Shown here: positions 24,569 through 35,548 of the stretch, one piece after another
How the letters are laid out: each line of letters begins with the position of its first letter
Position numbering within the stretch: the first letter of the stretch is position 1
Origin: Vanrija pseudolonga
Lineage: Eukaryota > Basidiomycota > Tremellomycetes > Trichosporonales > Trichosporonaceae
Assembly (NCBI RefSeq): GCF_020906515.1
Contig: NC_085854.1
Location: forward strand, 1,922,001-1,986,000
Length of the DNA: 64,000 bases
Direction of reading: 5' to 3'
Translations under genes and position numbers: made by a program
The notes under the pieces: model-generated
What the model was told of the DNA's origin: nothing
The model's input: only the letters and a program-made list of their open reading frames with translations
Databases searched by the model: none

Positions 24569-27500
24569 CTAGCTCTTGCGGCGCCCCTTGACATCCTTGC
24601 CAGATACACTCCGCACTCCCTTGCCTGCAGTCGCCTTGCGCCCAGTCTGACCAGCCGAAACGGCACCAGACGTCTTTCGTGGCACCTTGCCTCCAGTCAC
24701 CTGACGTCCCCCGGTCGACTTTGAGCTCGTCCGCGGGCGCTTAGCCGCCGGCCTCGCAGTGTCCTCCTCTTCCTCGTCGCTGCCGTCGTCCGAGTCGATG
24801 GCGATCGGGTCCACGACGGTGCCGCTCTGCTTTGCGGCCGATACCGGAATGCGCGTGCTTAGACGCCGAATCTTGGCCGGAACAGCAGGCATGGCGATGG
24901 TCAATGTCTCCTCGTCGGCGACGGCACTCCCGTCGTCCCGCGCAAACAGAATAGTTGCTGTCTGGCGCACGGCAACTGGCTCGCCCGCAAAGCCATTGCC
25001 GAGATTCCGCTCTGCCGCCGAGTTCTCCCATGGCCTTGAATCGTCCTCGACTGCCTCGGGCACCTCGTCCCGCGTGAGTTGGGGCCGGAATAGTGCAATT
25101 GGGATCGAAGCAGTGTCCTTGAGCGCCTTGCTCGCGAGGAACAGGTCCGGGTGGCGCTGCACTGGCACAGTCACCATCTGCTCAATCATCTCCCAAGGCC
25201 GGTCGTCGAGTGCAATGCCGACATCGTCCACCAGGACGTGAGAGCCGCTCAAAGCCATAGCCCGGAATGTCTGAGCCGCTCGTGGGAGCGCACTCGAGAA
25301 GGCGGGGTAGCGTGACACAAGCTCCTGCACACGCTCGGTTGACGTCTCGAACAGCAGGGCCTGGTAGACGCTTGACGAGGAAGATGGCGGCGTGCCTGCC
25401 GTCGTCAGCGCATATTCTCCGCATCAGTACTTACTGTCCACTAGGTAAATGAGCAGGTCACGCATTGAATCCAGGTCATTGTGCGCCGGAGAGGCCCCAC
25501 AGATTGCCTACGTCGGTGGTTAGCATTGGTCATGACCGAGGTTACCCTGTGGCGGTTTCACTCACGACTGCGAGGTGGAGGACAGCCACGGCCAGCGCCG
25601 CGTAGTCGGGCTTTGGCGCTGTAGGCAGCTGCATCTCTGCCGGTGGGACAGCAAGCACGAAGCGGAGAAGGCGGAGCACGACCTTGAGCACATCTCCGGG
25701 GTCTGCAGGCTTGGCGCCAGGCAGGAGCTGCATCTCCTCCTCTGGGGAGATGCGGCGCTCAAGCGACTGGAACGCGACAGTCAGCAGCGAGAAGAGGCGG
25801 TCTCGCGCAGCGGTGGTGGTGGGGTCGAGGCGCTCTTGGCGTGTGGCGGAGCCAATGACCCTTAGAACGAGGTCGATCGCCAGCGCCGTCTTCTCGACTG
25901 TGTGCTGGTCCTCCGCGCTAAGGAGGTGCGACAGGAGAACACCGAGACGATCGAGGCCGACCGAGAGAATCTCCTGTGCGACGACCGTGTCGGCCCCGCG
26001 GAATGCCTCGACTAAGAGGTCGACATCATCCGTGCTCGCCTCTCGGTCGAGGGATGACCGAACGAGGCGTGACAGCGCCTGCCGCGCCTCGACAGGCTCT
26101 TCGTTGTTTGCGATCCGCATCGTCAGGCGCTTGAACTCGACACGCATCTCGAGCACAATTCGTGTCCACCGCCAGGCGCTGTAGCGAACGCCTCGGTCGA
26201 GGCCAGAGATGGACGAGGATGATGACGAAGACGACGACGTGCTCTTGGAGCCCGCGACACTGTCAGACATGATGAGTTTGAGGTGCTCAACCATGCCTGA
26301 CTCGAGCGACGAGTCGCTCGTCCTCTTGATCCAGTCGTTGGATAGGAACGCATCCTTGAGCACGTCGAGGTTGCGGAATGCGGCTGTTTTGAACTGGGGG
26401 AGCACAGATAGACCGCGGAAAATGTTGCTGATGAGGGCACGGGTCTTTTCCGGGACAAACTTGGAGTGCTCGAGCACAACCAGGACTGGAAGGTGCTGAA
26501 TCAACCCCTCAACGTTGGCCTTGGAGAAGACCGTCGCGCGTGCTGTCTGGACAATGTACGCCTCGCGCAGGTTGGCCGGCGCAAGGCTCTTGTGAGGTCC
26601 ACACAGGAGCAGCTGCTGGGTCATGGTCACAGCCCACTCGATCGCGTGTGTCCTCTTGCTCGACAGGCGAGGGTGGGGAGCCGACACGACGCTCGCGGCA
26701 TGCTTGAGCTCGGGGAAGATGAGTCGTTCAAATAGCGCAAGAGAGCCAATACGGCGCGAGACGACCAGCAGGAGCAGGAAACGAACCACCGGCGGGACGT
26801 TGCGGCGGCCGAAGAGGTCGACACGCGTGGCCGGGGTCAGCGACTCTAGCCAAGCCGACAGCACTGAGCTGAGCGAGCCATCACCGGCATGGTCATCAAC
26901 CTCGCCGACATGAGCCACTGCCGCTGCCGCTGGATTGGACGAGGCTGGGTCGCCAGCCTGTACGCCGGCGATAATCGTTGTCCACCACGTCGAAGACCAG
27001 GCAGAAAACTTGCCGTGGCGGGTAAAGAGCTTTGGTGCGAGTGCGATAGCCCGCGCCGAGTCGCCCTTGCTGATAATCTGCTTCAGCCCCTCCATGCTCT
27101 GGTCCATGTCGACAGTGAACGCGGGAGTCGGGGGCGATTCTGGCCGCTGCCTCTCAGTAGCAGCACGGACTTCCGACTCTGAAGCAGTAGGAAGGCGACC
27201 CTGCCTCGCAATCTGCAACAATAGCGTGGCGAGCGGAGCAAAGAAGCGTCCTTTGCGCTGCATAGAGCGGAAGCGCTCCATGAGGGCTGTCGTGATCTGG
27301 TTCCATCGGTCAATCGAAGTCCAGACATGGGCGTCGCCCTTAATCGAGTCGATGATGACGAGTAGAATCTCCTCGTCCTCGGTACCGGTGATGCCGCGAA
27401 CGATGAAATCAGCTAGTGTCGAGTATCCTCTGCACTGCTGGAAGATGTTCATGACGCGGGCGTAGGTCGACGCGTCCATCGCTGGCTGTGAGCCACTGCG

Positions 27501-29919
27501 CTGGAATATTCTCATGGCAGCGGCAAATAGCCAGAAGCGCGAGTGCACGAACTGGAATCGAGTAATGCCCGCCGCTGAGGGGAGCGCATAGTCGATGCTC
27601 TCGCGGATGAGAGCGCTACGGCCGTACCGCTTGAGGCCGAACAGCTCGGGCACATACTCTTTGACTTCCTGGCGGTACGTGTCGAGCGCGAGGTCCTCCT
27701 CCATCTGGTCGCGCTCCCTCTGCTCGCCGTCTCCGCTGATGACAAGCCTGCGCTGCTCGAGCAAGTCGCTGGCCTCGACAAAAATGGGCATGGCGTTGAG
27801 CAGCGCCAGATGGTGAGAGGGCTTGTCGGCATTGGTGTTGAAGCGCGCGCTGTGCCCGCAGGCGATAAGAGTCTTCATGTACCGTCCGTAAGAGAACAGG
27901 CCCTGTCGTGTAAGCTCGCCGAACGAGATACCAATGGCAAGGACGTTGTCCGCCCTCTGTGCGGCCAGGGACGTGTCAAGCCACTTGTACAGGATCGGGA
28001 AGAAGTCGAAGTGGTCGTCTGGGCGGTAGTCCTCGTGCCAGTCGAGCCACTTCTTGAACAGCGTGTAGACGGCGTACGGGCGGTGGATACCCATCTGATA
28101 CAGCCCCATTGCCCAGTTGAGGGCGATCGAGACCTTCTCCTCAAACTTCTCGATATCAATCTTGGCCGAGTTGGGTGCGCACGAGCCGTTGAAGTACGAC
28201 TTGCACAGCGCCGCCATATCGGTCTCGGCGCAGATCGAGTCGAGCTTCTGGATATCTGCCATCTGTTGTCTCCTTGGGCTGGTGCTAGTATCGACCGCCA
28301 CAGGCTTGAAAACAAGCGCCTCGTTTCGGCGGGCAAGCTCCTTGAATGTCGGGGTGTTCGACTCGACCAGCGTCCCAAGCAACGCCTGGTGCCTCGCCCA
28401 CGTCGTAGGCGACAGCAGGACCTCGGGGTCGGCCTCGTACAGAATGCGCACGATGGACGACAGCTGCTCCTCGACCTTTGCCAAGGCCTCCTTTGCCGGC
28501 GAGGCGCGAATCTCTTCTATCTTGGCGCATGCCGCACGTACACAGTGGCGCCCAATGTACGCGTACTCTGAAACGTAAGCCAGGCTCTCGTGCAGAAGCT
28601 GGGTCACGAAGCCAAGCTGGGCCAGGTTGGTGGAACCGAGGAAATCCGCGAGCCAGGACACGAGCAAGCGGCTCGCGATAAGGCGCTTGCGGTAAAGTTC
28701 TCGCAACAGTGCGTTGGAATACTGCCACTTTGCTAGCCACCTCGCCCGGCTCTTGTCGTCCCCGAGCACACCTGTTGGCGCCTTGGGTGGACCAGGCGGT
28801 GCAGCCGGTGTATTCGCCGCCGACGTCGCTACCGACTTGGCGCCTTTGGCTGGCAGCACCAAGTGCCCCAGTTGTATTCTCAGCCATGCCGTAAAGGCGT
28901 TTGTGAACTCGGAAGTGTACCAGTCGTTGCTGTTCTGCGGAGGGGCAGCTGCTGGTGCTGCCGTCGCCGTAGAGCTGGGTGTCGCCGCGACCGGCGATGG
29001 CGCCTGGACTGCCGTGACCGTCGGCTGCGCTCTTCCTCGGTGTGCCGAGATCTCGTTGGCGCCGAGGACGCGGATGAACCACAATGCGCGGTCGAGCGGA
29101 ATCGGCTCGGCCGGCGCCTGTGGCTTCGCGGCTGCCGCGACGCCCGTCACGCGGGGCTGTGGTGGCGAGAACATGGTATCGAGTAAATCCACGCCCTTGA
29201 ACCCGTGCGGCACCGGATTGCGCATGAGGCGCGTGAGCGGGATCGCGGGGTTGGCGAGGTCGGTGAGGAACTGGAGGCGCTTGGTATCGTTGTACGTGAC
29301 GCGGACGGGGATGCGGAACGAGCGCTCGCTGCGACGACGTGTTAGCTACCTCATCCACCGACAATATCTTGACTCACGAGAACGCAGGCATGCTCGCGTT
29401 CCGTTGTGTGATGATCTCTTGCCCGAGCTCCATGAGCTTGTCGAGCCCGCCGGCCTGGAGCTGCTGGTACACCGGGCCGTGCATCGAGAAGCTCTCGGCC
29501 TTCCGTCAGCAATGAACACTCCCGAAACGCACCGTAGCATTGACAGGCGGCTTGAATGCAAAGCCCTGCTTGACAAACTGCTCCGTCAACTCGTCTTCAG
29601 GCTGCCCGAAGCCGGGGCGCGAGGGGTAAAAGTCGGGGTAGCCTGGGGACAGAGTTAGCACACGCGCGCACGCGCGCCGGCCGCCCGGAAGGCAGCAGAA
29701 GCCTCCTAGGACCAACTCACCCAGATCAGCACGCGAGTTGAACACCGTGCGCCATGGGGGCGGGGAAAACTCCTCGACCGGCACGGGGTCAGCGAGCGGC
29801 CCGCCGTCGTTGGCGCCGCCTATGCCCGACGAGCGGCGGCGGTGCGGCGCCTTGCCCCCCGTCGCTGGGTGCGCGGCACCGGCGCGGCCGTGCCCGGGGG
29901 CGTATCGCGCCGTGGGCAT
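24569..29919 (-). CDS. SRB8: Mediator complex subunit 12 (kinase module)
   Basis: Six exons (29919-29721, 29642-29533, 29499-29378, 29328-25566, 25507-25435, 25395-24569) give 1697 residues, typical for fungal Med12. The N terminus carries the segment YPDFYPSRPGFGQPEDELTE and then the Med12 domain (about residues 144-200: RIPVRVTYNDTKRLQFL, DLANPAIPLTRL, NPVPHGFKG), followed by LDRALWFIRVLGANEISAHR. A long helical middle follows. The C-terminal 200 residues are basic and low complexity with an acidic patch (DSDDGSDEEEED), likely nuclear-localising. Role: Med12 joins Med13, cyclin C and Cdk8 in the Mediator kinase module and regulates RNA polymerase II genes. The second intron is only 33 nt and appears to end in AAG. 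The two terminal exons are hidden from plain ORF reading. Confidence 0.88.
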
Positions 29920-30451
29920 CGAGTGGTGGTGCGTGAGCAGGTGGGGTCGGTTGGTGGGTGGGTGGGTTCGGGTGGAGGGCTGGGTGGGTGGGAGGGTGGA
30001 TAGGTGGTCGGTTGAGCGAGTGCGCGGACGGAATCACGCCGGAGCCATGCTCTTAAATGGTAGTGGTGTGCGCGAGTGAGTAATGTGGTGGTGGTGACCA
30101 AGGGGGTGGATGTGTAAGACCAAGTGTGGGCGAGTCGCAGCTCGTTGTCGGCGGGGCAATCGGAGGGGCGACACACACTGGCCGAGTTGAGTGAAGCGGG
30201 TGGTGGGTAGCAGTATAGCAGATTCAGGCACCGAGCCGGCGTCGACGACAACCAAAGACGCAACGAACGGAACCACAACGGCTGGCTACTCTCGACACTA
30301 CACTTGATTCCACTCGGACAGCTCGCAACACGGCACAACATCGACACGAGCATAGCTCACACGCATCGCCAACAGCCCTAGAGCATAGCACAGCTGCACG
30401 CGTCCACTTGGCCTCGTCACCGCCTCCGCCGCCCCACGCCTCCACCTCCCG
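29920..30451. other. Divergent promoter between MED12 and the Mim2-like gene
   Basis: A 532-base region with both starts facing out. It includes the G-run block listed separately just upstream of the MED12 start. No reading frame of note. Confidence 0.5.
29956..29996 (+). other. Strong potential G-quadruplex upstream of MED12
   Basis: Nine GGG runs occur within 41 bases with loops of one to four bases on the plus strand, 37 to 77 bases ahead of the MED12 start (which reads on the minus strand). This exceeds the four runs a DNA quadruplex needs. In MED12 mRNA the same bases would be C-rich. Confidence 0.5.
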
Positions 30452-30813
30452 ATGCCCATCTCGTGGCCCGACGCCGACGCGCCAGCAGGCGCCCGCGCGG
30501 CCCTCTCCGCTGCCGACATCTCGCCCGACATCACGTCGTCCTCGCTGCCGTCGTACCCCTCCTCGGACGCCAGCGATTACTCGGACGACCAGGCCGCGCT
30601 CATCCAGGAGGAGTGGGACGAGTCGATGCGCCAGATCGAAGGCGTCATCTCGCTCCTCATCCTCCCCTTCTTCGGCAAGTGGTACGGGCGCAAGGTCGCC
30701 TTCTGGGGTGAGTTGGAAGGCGAACCACAAAGGTGTACACAGCTCACACGCTTCCAGCATACGACAGGTACCAGACTGTCGGCGGGTTCACGCGTCAGTT
30801 CTTCGGCTTGTAA
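30452..30813 (+). CDS. MIM2: Mim2-like mitochondrial outer-membrane import protein
   Basis: Two exons (30452-30707, 30758-30813) encode 103 residues. The N half is acidic and Ser-rich (SSDASDYSDDQ). Then comes EEWDESMRQIEGVISLLILP, a membrane helix, and FFGKWYGRKVAFWAYDRYQ, ending RQFFGL. From family knowledge, fungal Mim2 has this layout: acidic cytosolic region, a single helix ending in a PF-GK-GR-YW pattern, and a short tail; with Mim1 it inserts alpha-helical proteins into the mitochondrial outer membrane. Spliced residue Ala joins FW to YDRY exactly in the conserved stretch, which supports the intron. Divergent from MED12 and 117 bases from the convergent PPR gene. Identification is by pattern, not alignment. 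Confidence 0.6.
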
Positions 30814-30930
30814 CGACAACCACGGACGCCGACGCCGACAAGACGCAACAACACGTAGAACAAGGGAATTTAGATCAACACGGGTACATTTTATATGCAT
30901 GAGAGCAACTAGACTGGCCCTTTGGCGCCA

Positions 30931-33271
30931 CTAGAAGAGCACCTTCTTCTGTGCGGTCGCGATCAATCGCGTCAACGACCCCTTGTTGGTCTTGAAACCG
31001 CGGGCGTCCATGTCGCTGAGCACCTCCTGCACCTCGGCCACCGCGTTGCCATCGCCCTCCAGCACCTGTCTGAGCACGATGGAGTAGGTGTCGGCGTTGG
31101 GGGCGACGTCGTGCTCCACCATCTGACGGAACAGCTGAATGACCGGCTGAATGCCGGCCCGTTTTCTCGCTGTCCGCAGGGACGCCGAAGCCGAATGCTG
31201 CAGCAGAACGTTGTACTGGACCGTGGTGAGGTCTGCACCAGACTGGCGCAAGCGGTCGACCGCCAACATGCCATCCTGGAACCACTGCCCCTTGAAGTAG
31301 CCAGCGGCCAAGGCGGTCCACGCCGACGTGTCAAGCTTGACGCCGCGGCTCTTCATCACGCGGATCACCTCCTCGGCGTCCAGAAGCCCCTCTCGCTGGC
31401 CGTTGCGCGCCAGGTCATGAATGAGCAGTGTAGCCATGTGCGCGGAGGGCTCCATTCCACGCTTGCCCATCACCTCAAGTGTCGCGGCGACGAGATCGGG
31501 TCGCTTGGCGCGGAGCATGCCGAGCACAAGTGTCGTGTAGGTGACGTCGTCAGCGACGAGACCCTGCGCTTGTGCGTCCGAAATGATGGAGTTCATCACC
31601 GCCAGGTTGCCCAGCTGCGCAGCGTATCGAAGGGCAGTGTTTGCAGTGACAATGTCTGCCTTGAAAGGTGACTCTGGCTCCAGCGAAGCCTTCCATAGTG
31701 CCTGGGCAAAGTCGGCAGGGACTGATCCAATCGCAAAGAGTCCGGCGAGGGTCTGGTTCAGCGTCTTCGTCGGCGGCCAGTTGGTGTCACCAGTCGAGGC
31801 TTGGTGCTGCTCCTTGCAGGTTGTGTCGGAAACAAGCTCGTCCCACGCCAGCATGAGCTCCTTCCCGCGGTGGGCAGCCGCCAAGCGGGACATGTAGGCA
31901 CCGTATGTCTCGAGGTCCTTCTGGACGCCTTTGGACCGCTCCCAAACCTTGAGAGTCTCTTCGACAAAGAATTTTGTGTCATGGACTTCTGGGTCGTCCT
32001 TCAGACTTCGTGGAGGTACAGGGTTGATGAGGAGGACTGACAGCACCGGCAGTGGCATCTGCTTCGGCACCTTGGCGCGTGCGGCCGTGTCGAGCTGGGC
32101 GATCTTGCGGTCATCTGCTTCCGATTGTCCCAGGCCTTTTGACAGACGAGCAGCATGGATGAACTTTGACAGGGAAACGTATCGTACGTCCGGTGCAACC
32201 AGCGGGTGTGTCGACTTGGGATTGTCATACTCGGTCACAAAGCTCGACCAGAGGGTGAGTAGACTTTCGATTTGTCCCTCGTGCCGCACACGGGCGAGTC
32301 GGGACTGCAGCGCGTTTATGTCTGTCGGTAGTGTTTTTTCTGATTTCGTACCGCAGATATCTATGATGCTCTGCTTGACCGCGTCGTCGGCGAGGTTCAA
32401 CGTGGTCGCGTGGCCGAGAACCGTGGACCCAAGGGGGATCCCGAGGACGATGTCGCCAGGGGCAGGGCCTGTCCGTCCAGCGCGGGCACGGAGAACAGCC
32501 CAGGCGGTGGTGAAGTGGACCATGAGCCTTGACTCCTTCTTTCCGCTGGATGTGATGCCGCGCAGCTGGTCCTCGTAGATATCAAGGAGGACGTTGATTC
32601 GTGGTGCGCTATCGGGCCGCGCAGCCTCGGCAAGGAGGAAGTTGGCATACTGGGAAGCGACCACCAGTGGGGATTCCTGCTTGTTTTTCCTCAAGGCCAT
32701 TGAATTTGGGCGGAGGCAGCAGAATGCCAGTGCACGCGCGACATCAGGCAGGACGTCGTCGGAGGGCGGGTTGGCGGTGTAGTGGCTCGAGAGGACCTCG
32801 GCCACCTTCCGGAGGTGGTTGTACGGGTTGCCACGCCGCTCGCCCGAGATCATAGGAAGGAAGGCCTCGAGAACAGTCGCAGCGTTTGGCGGCTCGCTGT
32901 GGCTCTGGGCATTGTAATTCGGGTGGAGGGCTGCGCGGAGCTGGGCATTGAGGAACGTTGTCGAGGGGTCGGACTGGAGAATCGACTCGTGCTGAGTGTT
33001 AGAACCGGTTGACGCAGTAACTTACAATTCGAGTGCCTTTTAAAGCACCTCCTTTCTGTCGGGGCTGACGGGGAGGAGCTCGTTGGTCTTGCTGGAGGGG
33101 TGCGGCGGTCGGCTGGGCATCTGAAGCCTGGCTCTCGGCGGCTGGCGGCGCCCAGTTGGACATGTGCCGCGCGGCAGTGACGGTGGCCGGCGTGGTACGC
33201 TGCCGAAGCATGCGTCGACCCGCCGAGGCGATGGCCTGGGCCGAAGACTCTCCCAGTCGGCGCGTAAGCAT
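30931..33271 (-). CDS. Mitochondrial pentatricopeptide-repeat-like protein
   Basis: Two exons (33271-33026, 32991-30931) encode 768 residues. The N terminus, MLTRRLGESSAQAIASAGRR, is Arg/Ser/Ala-rich without acids, as in mitochondrial presequences. The body is all-helical. The C half shows repeated pairs of helices of about 35 residues with PPR-like phrases (VTYTTLVLGMLRAKRPDLVAA, TSAWTALAAGYFKGQWFQDG, VQYNVLLQHSAS, ADTYSIVLRQVL). Family knowledge: PPR proteins bind organellar RNA and control its processing or translation. I cannot assign a specific ortholog. It is divergent from MFAP1 with only 223 bases between starts. Confidence 0.7.
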
Positions 33272-33494
33272 GACCTGCGAAGTGGTGGTAAAGAGTGCGA
33301 TGGCTTCGTCGATCTCGACTTTTGGACAGCTAGAGTTGCCGAGTCCGGGATGGACATGTGGCCCAACTCCGCAGACCACGCGAGAATACTCCCGCTCGCC
33401 ACCACTTTCCATCTCGACGGCGGCGTCCACCAACAATACGACGACCAAAGTCGACTGATCCACCTCGCAGCTTGATAACAACCCCACCTCGACC

Positions 33495-35548
33495 ATGGCG
33501 CCGGCACCACCACGACCGGCGGTCAAGCCGCAGAAGGTGCGCTACTTCAAGGGCAAGCCCGTTGGCGCGGTCGCGAGCGACTCGGACTCGGACGAGGAGG
33601 AGGATGTGGTCATCCCGAAGCGCACAGTGCCGAAGATCGACGAGAACCTCGTCGCCGGCGGCGCGGGGCGAGTCATCAAGGAGGGCAAGCCTATCATCAA
33701 GATGGAGCTTGGGAGTGTGAAGGTCGGCGGCGATGGCGGCGTCAAGCATGGTGGGTGGCGTGTATGGGGCTACGCTAATGACAGCTGTCGGCGAGGAGAG
33801 CGACGAGGAATCAGAGGAGGAAAGCGAGGAGGAGCTGCCAAAGCCCAAGTTTGTGCCCAAGATCCCTGGTGGCGATGAGGTGGGTTATGGGCTTGGTTTT
33901 CGTCTAACCCTACAGTCGAGCGAATACGAGACCGACAGCGAGGAGGAATCGGAAGAAGAAGCCAAGCCTGCCATCCGGCCAGTCTTCGTCTCAAAGTGAG
34001 TGTATCCTGTGCTGGCCACCACTGACAGCAGAACCACCCGCAAGACGGTCAGTTTGGAACAGCAGGCCAAGGAGGCCGAGGAGAAGGCCCAGCGCGAGGA
34101 AGAGGAGCGCGTCCAGCGCAAGCTCGACTCGAAGGATCTCGCGGGCGAGACGATCAGGAGGGAACTGGCTGAGAGTGAGTGCCACGGAGCCATCCCACCA
34201 CTCGTTGAGCTGCGCTGACGCCCACGCAGAGGAAGTCACCAACGAGCTCATTCCCGATGTGGACGACACGGACGGCCTGGACCCCGAGGCCGAGTTCGAG
34301 GAGTGGCGCGCGCGCGAGCTCACCCGTCTCGTGCGGGACAAGCAGGCCGAGGCTGAGCGCGACGCCGAGCGCGAGGAGATCGAGCGGCGGCGTGCGATGC
34401 CAGAAGACCAGCGCATGGCAGAGGACATGGCATATGCGGACGCGACGCGCGCCCGCGAGAAGGGCGAGATGGGCTTCCTGCAAAAGTACTACCACAAGGG
34501 TGCCTTCCACCAGGACGACGAGATCCTCAACCGCGACTACACGGCCGCCACCGAGTCCCAGGTGGACATGCAGATGCTGCCCAAGGTCATGCAGGTCCGC
34601 GACTTTGGCAAGGTGGGTGACGTTTGACGAGGGGGGAGGCTGACGGCGAAAAGGCATCGCGCACGAAATACACCCACCTCACGGACCAGGACACGAGCTC
34701 GGGTGGTTGGGGTACGGCGCACCAGAACTTTGGCAGGCCGGGTGCGGCAAAGGGTGTGGAGTTTGGGTGCTGGAACTGTGAGTAGACGAGTGGGGCGAGC
34801 GTGGCTGCGCGGCGGACTGCCGGAGTATCATACTCGGCGGGCCCAGCAGACTGCCGCTATGCTTTTGTCGACCCCTGCTGACATCCCAGGTGGTGGCCCC
34901 CACGCACGCATCGACTGCCCCAACAACGATGTCAACGATGTCAACGCCATTTCCGGTCTCAAGGCTACCGACGCCAATAGCGAGTTGCTGGGCCTCGGTA
35001 CCGCCAGGAAGGGCTGGAAGGACGGTGGCAGCGGTGGACCCGGTGGACGCGACAGGAACGGAGGAGGAGGGGGAGGACCTGCAAGGGGCCAGGACTCTGG
35101 CTGGGGAGGGCGAGACGCTGCTCGTGGGTCACGCGACGGTGGCAGGGGTCACGACGGTGGCAGCAGAAGGGACCGCGACGACGGGCGTGGCGGCCGCGAG
35201 CGACGATCCTACGACGACAGGCCTCGTGACGACCGCGACCGTCGAGACCGCGACCGCGACGATCGGCCACGAGACCGTGACAGTGGCAGGGACCGGTACA
35301 GCGGCCGTGACGACCGCGACCGGTACAGCAGCCGCGATGGGCGCGACCACGGGGGCTCAGACAGGAGAGACCGGCAACGCAGCAGGAGTCCAGGCCGGCG
35401 TCGCGACGAGGGCTGTGACCGGGACAGCGGCCGCGACCGCGACCGCGAGCGCGACCGGGACAGCGATAGGCGCCGTGACCGTGACGACCGGCGGGAGCGT
35501 GGCGACGGGCGTGATCGCGACGAGAGGCGCGACCGGGATAGGAGATAG
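33495..35548 (+). CDS. MFAP1: MFAP1/Spp381-type spliceosome protein with added zinc knuckle and RD-rich tail
   Basis: Seven exons (33495-33750, 33785-33879, 33916-33995, 34032-34174, 34230-34612, 34654-34777, 34890-35548) give 579 residues. The MFAP1 core is clear: acidic YETDSEEESEEE, charged helix VSLEQQAKEAEEKAQREEEE, FEEWRARELTRLVRD, then MGFLQKYYHKGAFHQDDE and RTKYTHLTDQDTSS. In animals MFAP1 ends soon after that block. Here it continues into CWNCGGGPHARIDC, a perfect CX2CX4HX4C zinc knuckle whose second Cys codon is split by a 112-nt intron, and then about 180 residues of Gly and Arg/Asp repeats (RDRDERRDRDRR end). Role: U4/U6.U5 tri-snRNP and Prp38 partner in splicing; the tail suggests extra RNA contact (inference). 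Intron 5 ends in AAG at 34653. Confidence 0.82.

Noticed and set aside
28714-29658. 314-codon plus-strand frame
   Set aside because: Antisense to the MED12 N-terminal exons, which carry the conserved Med12 domain.
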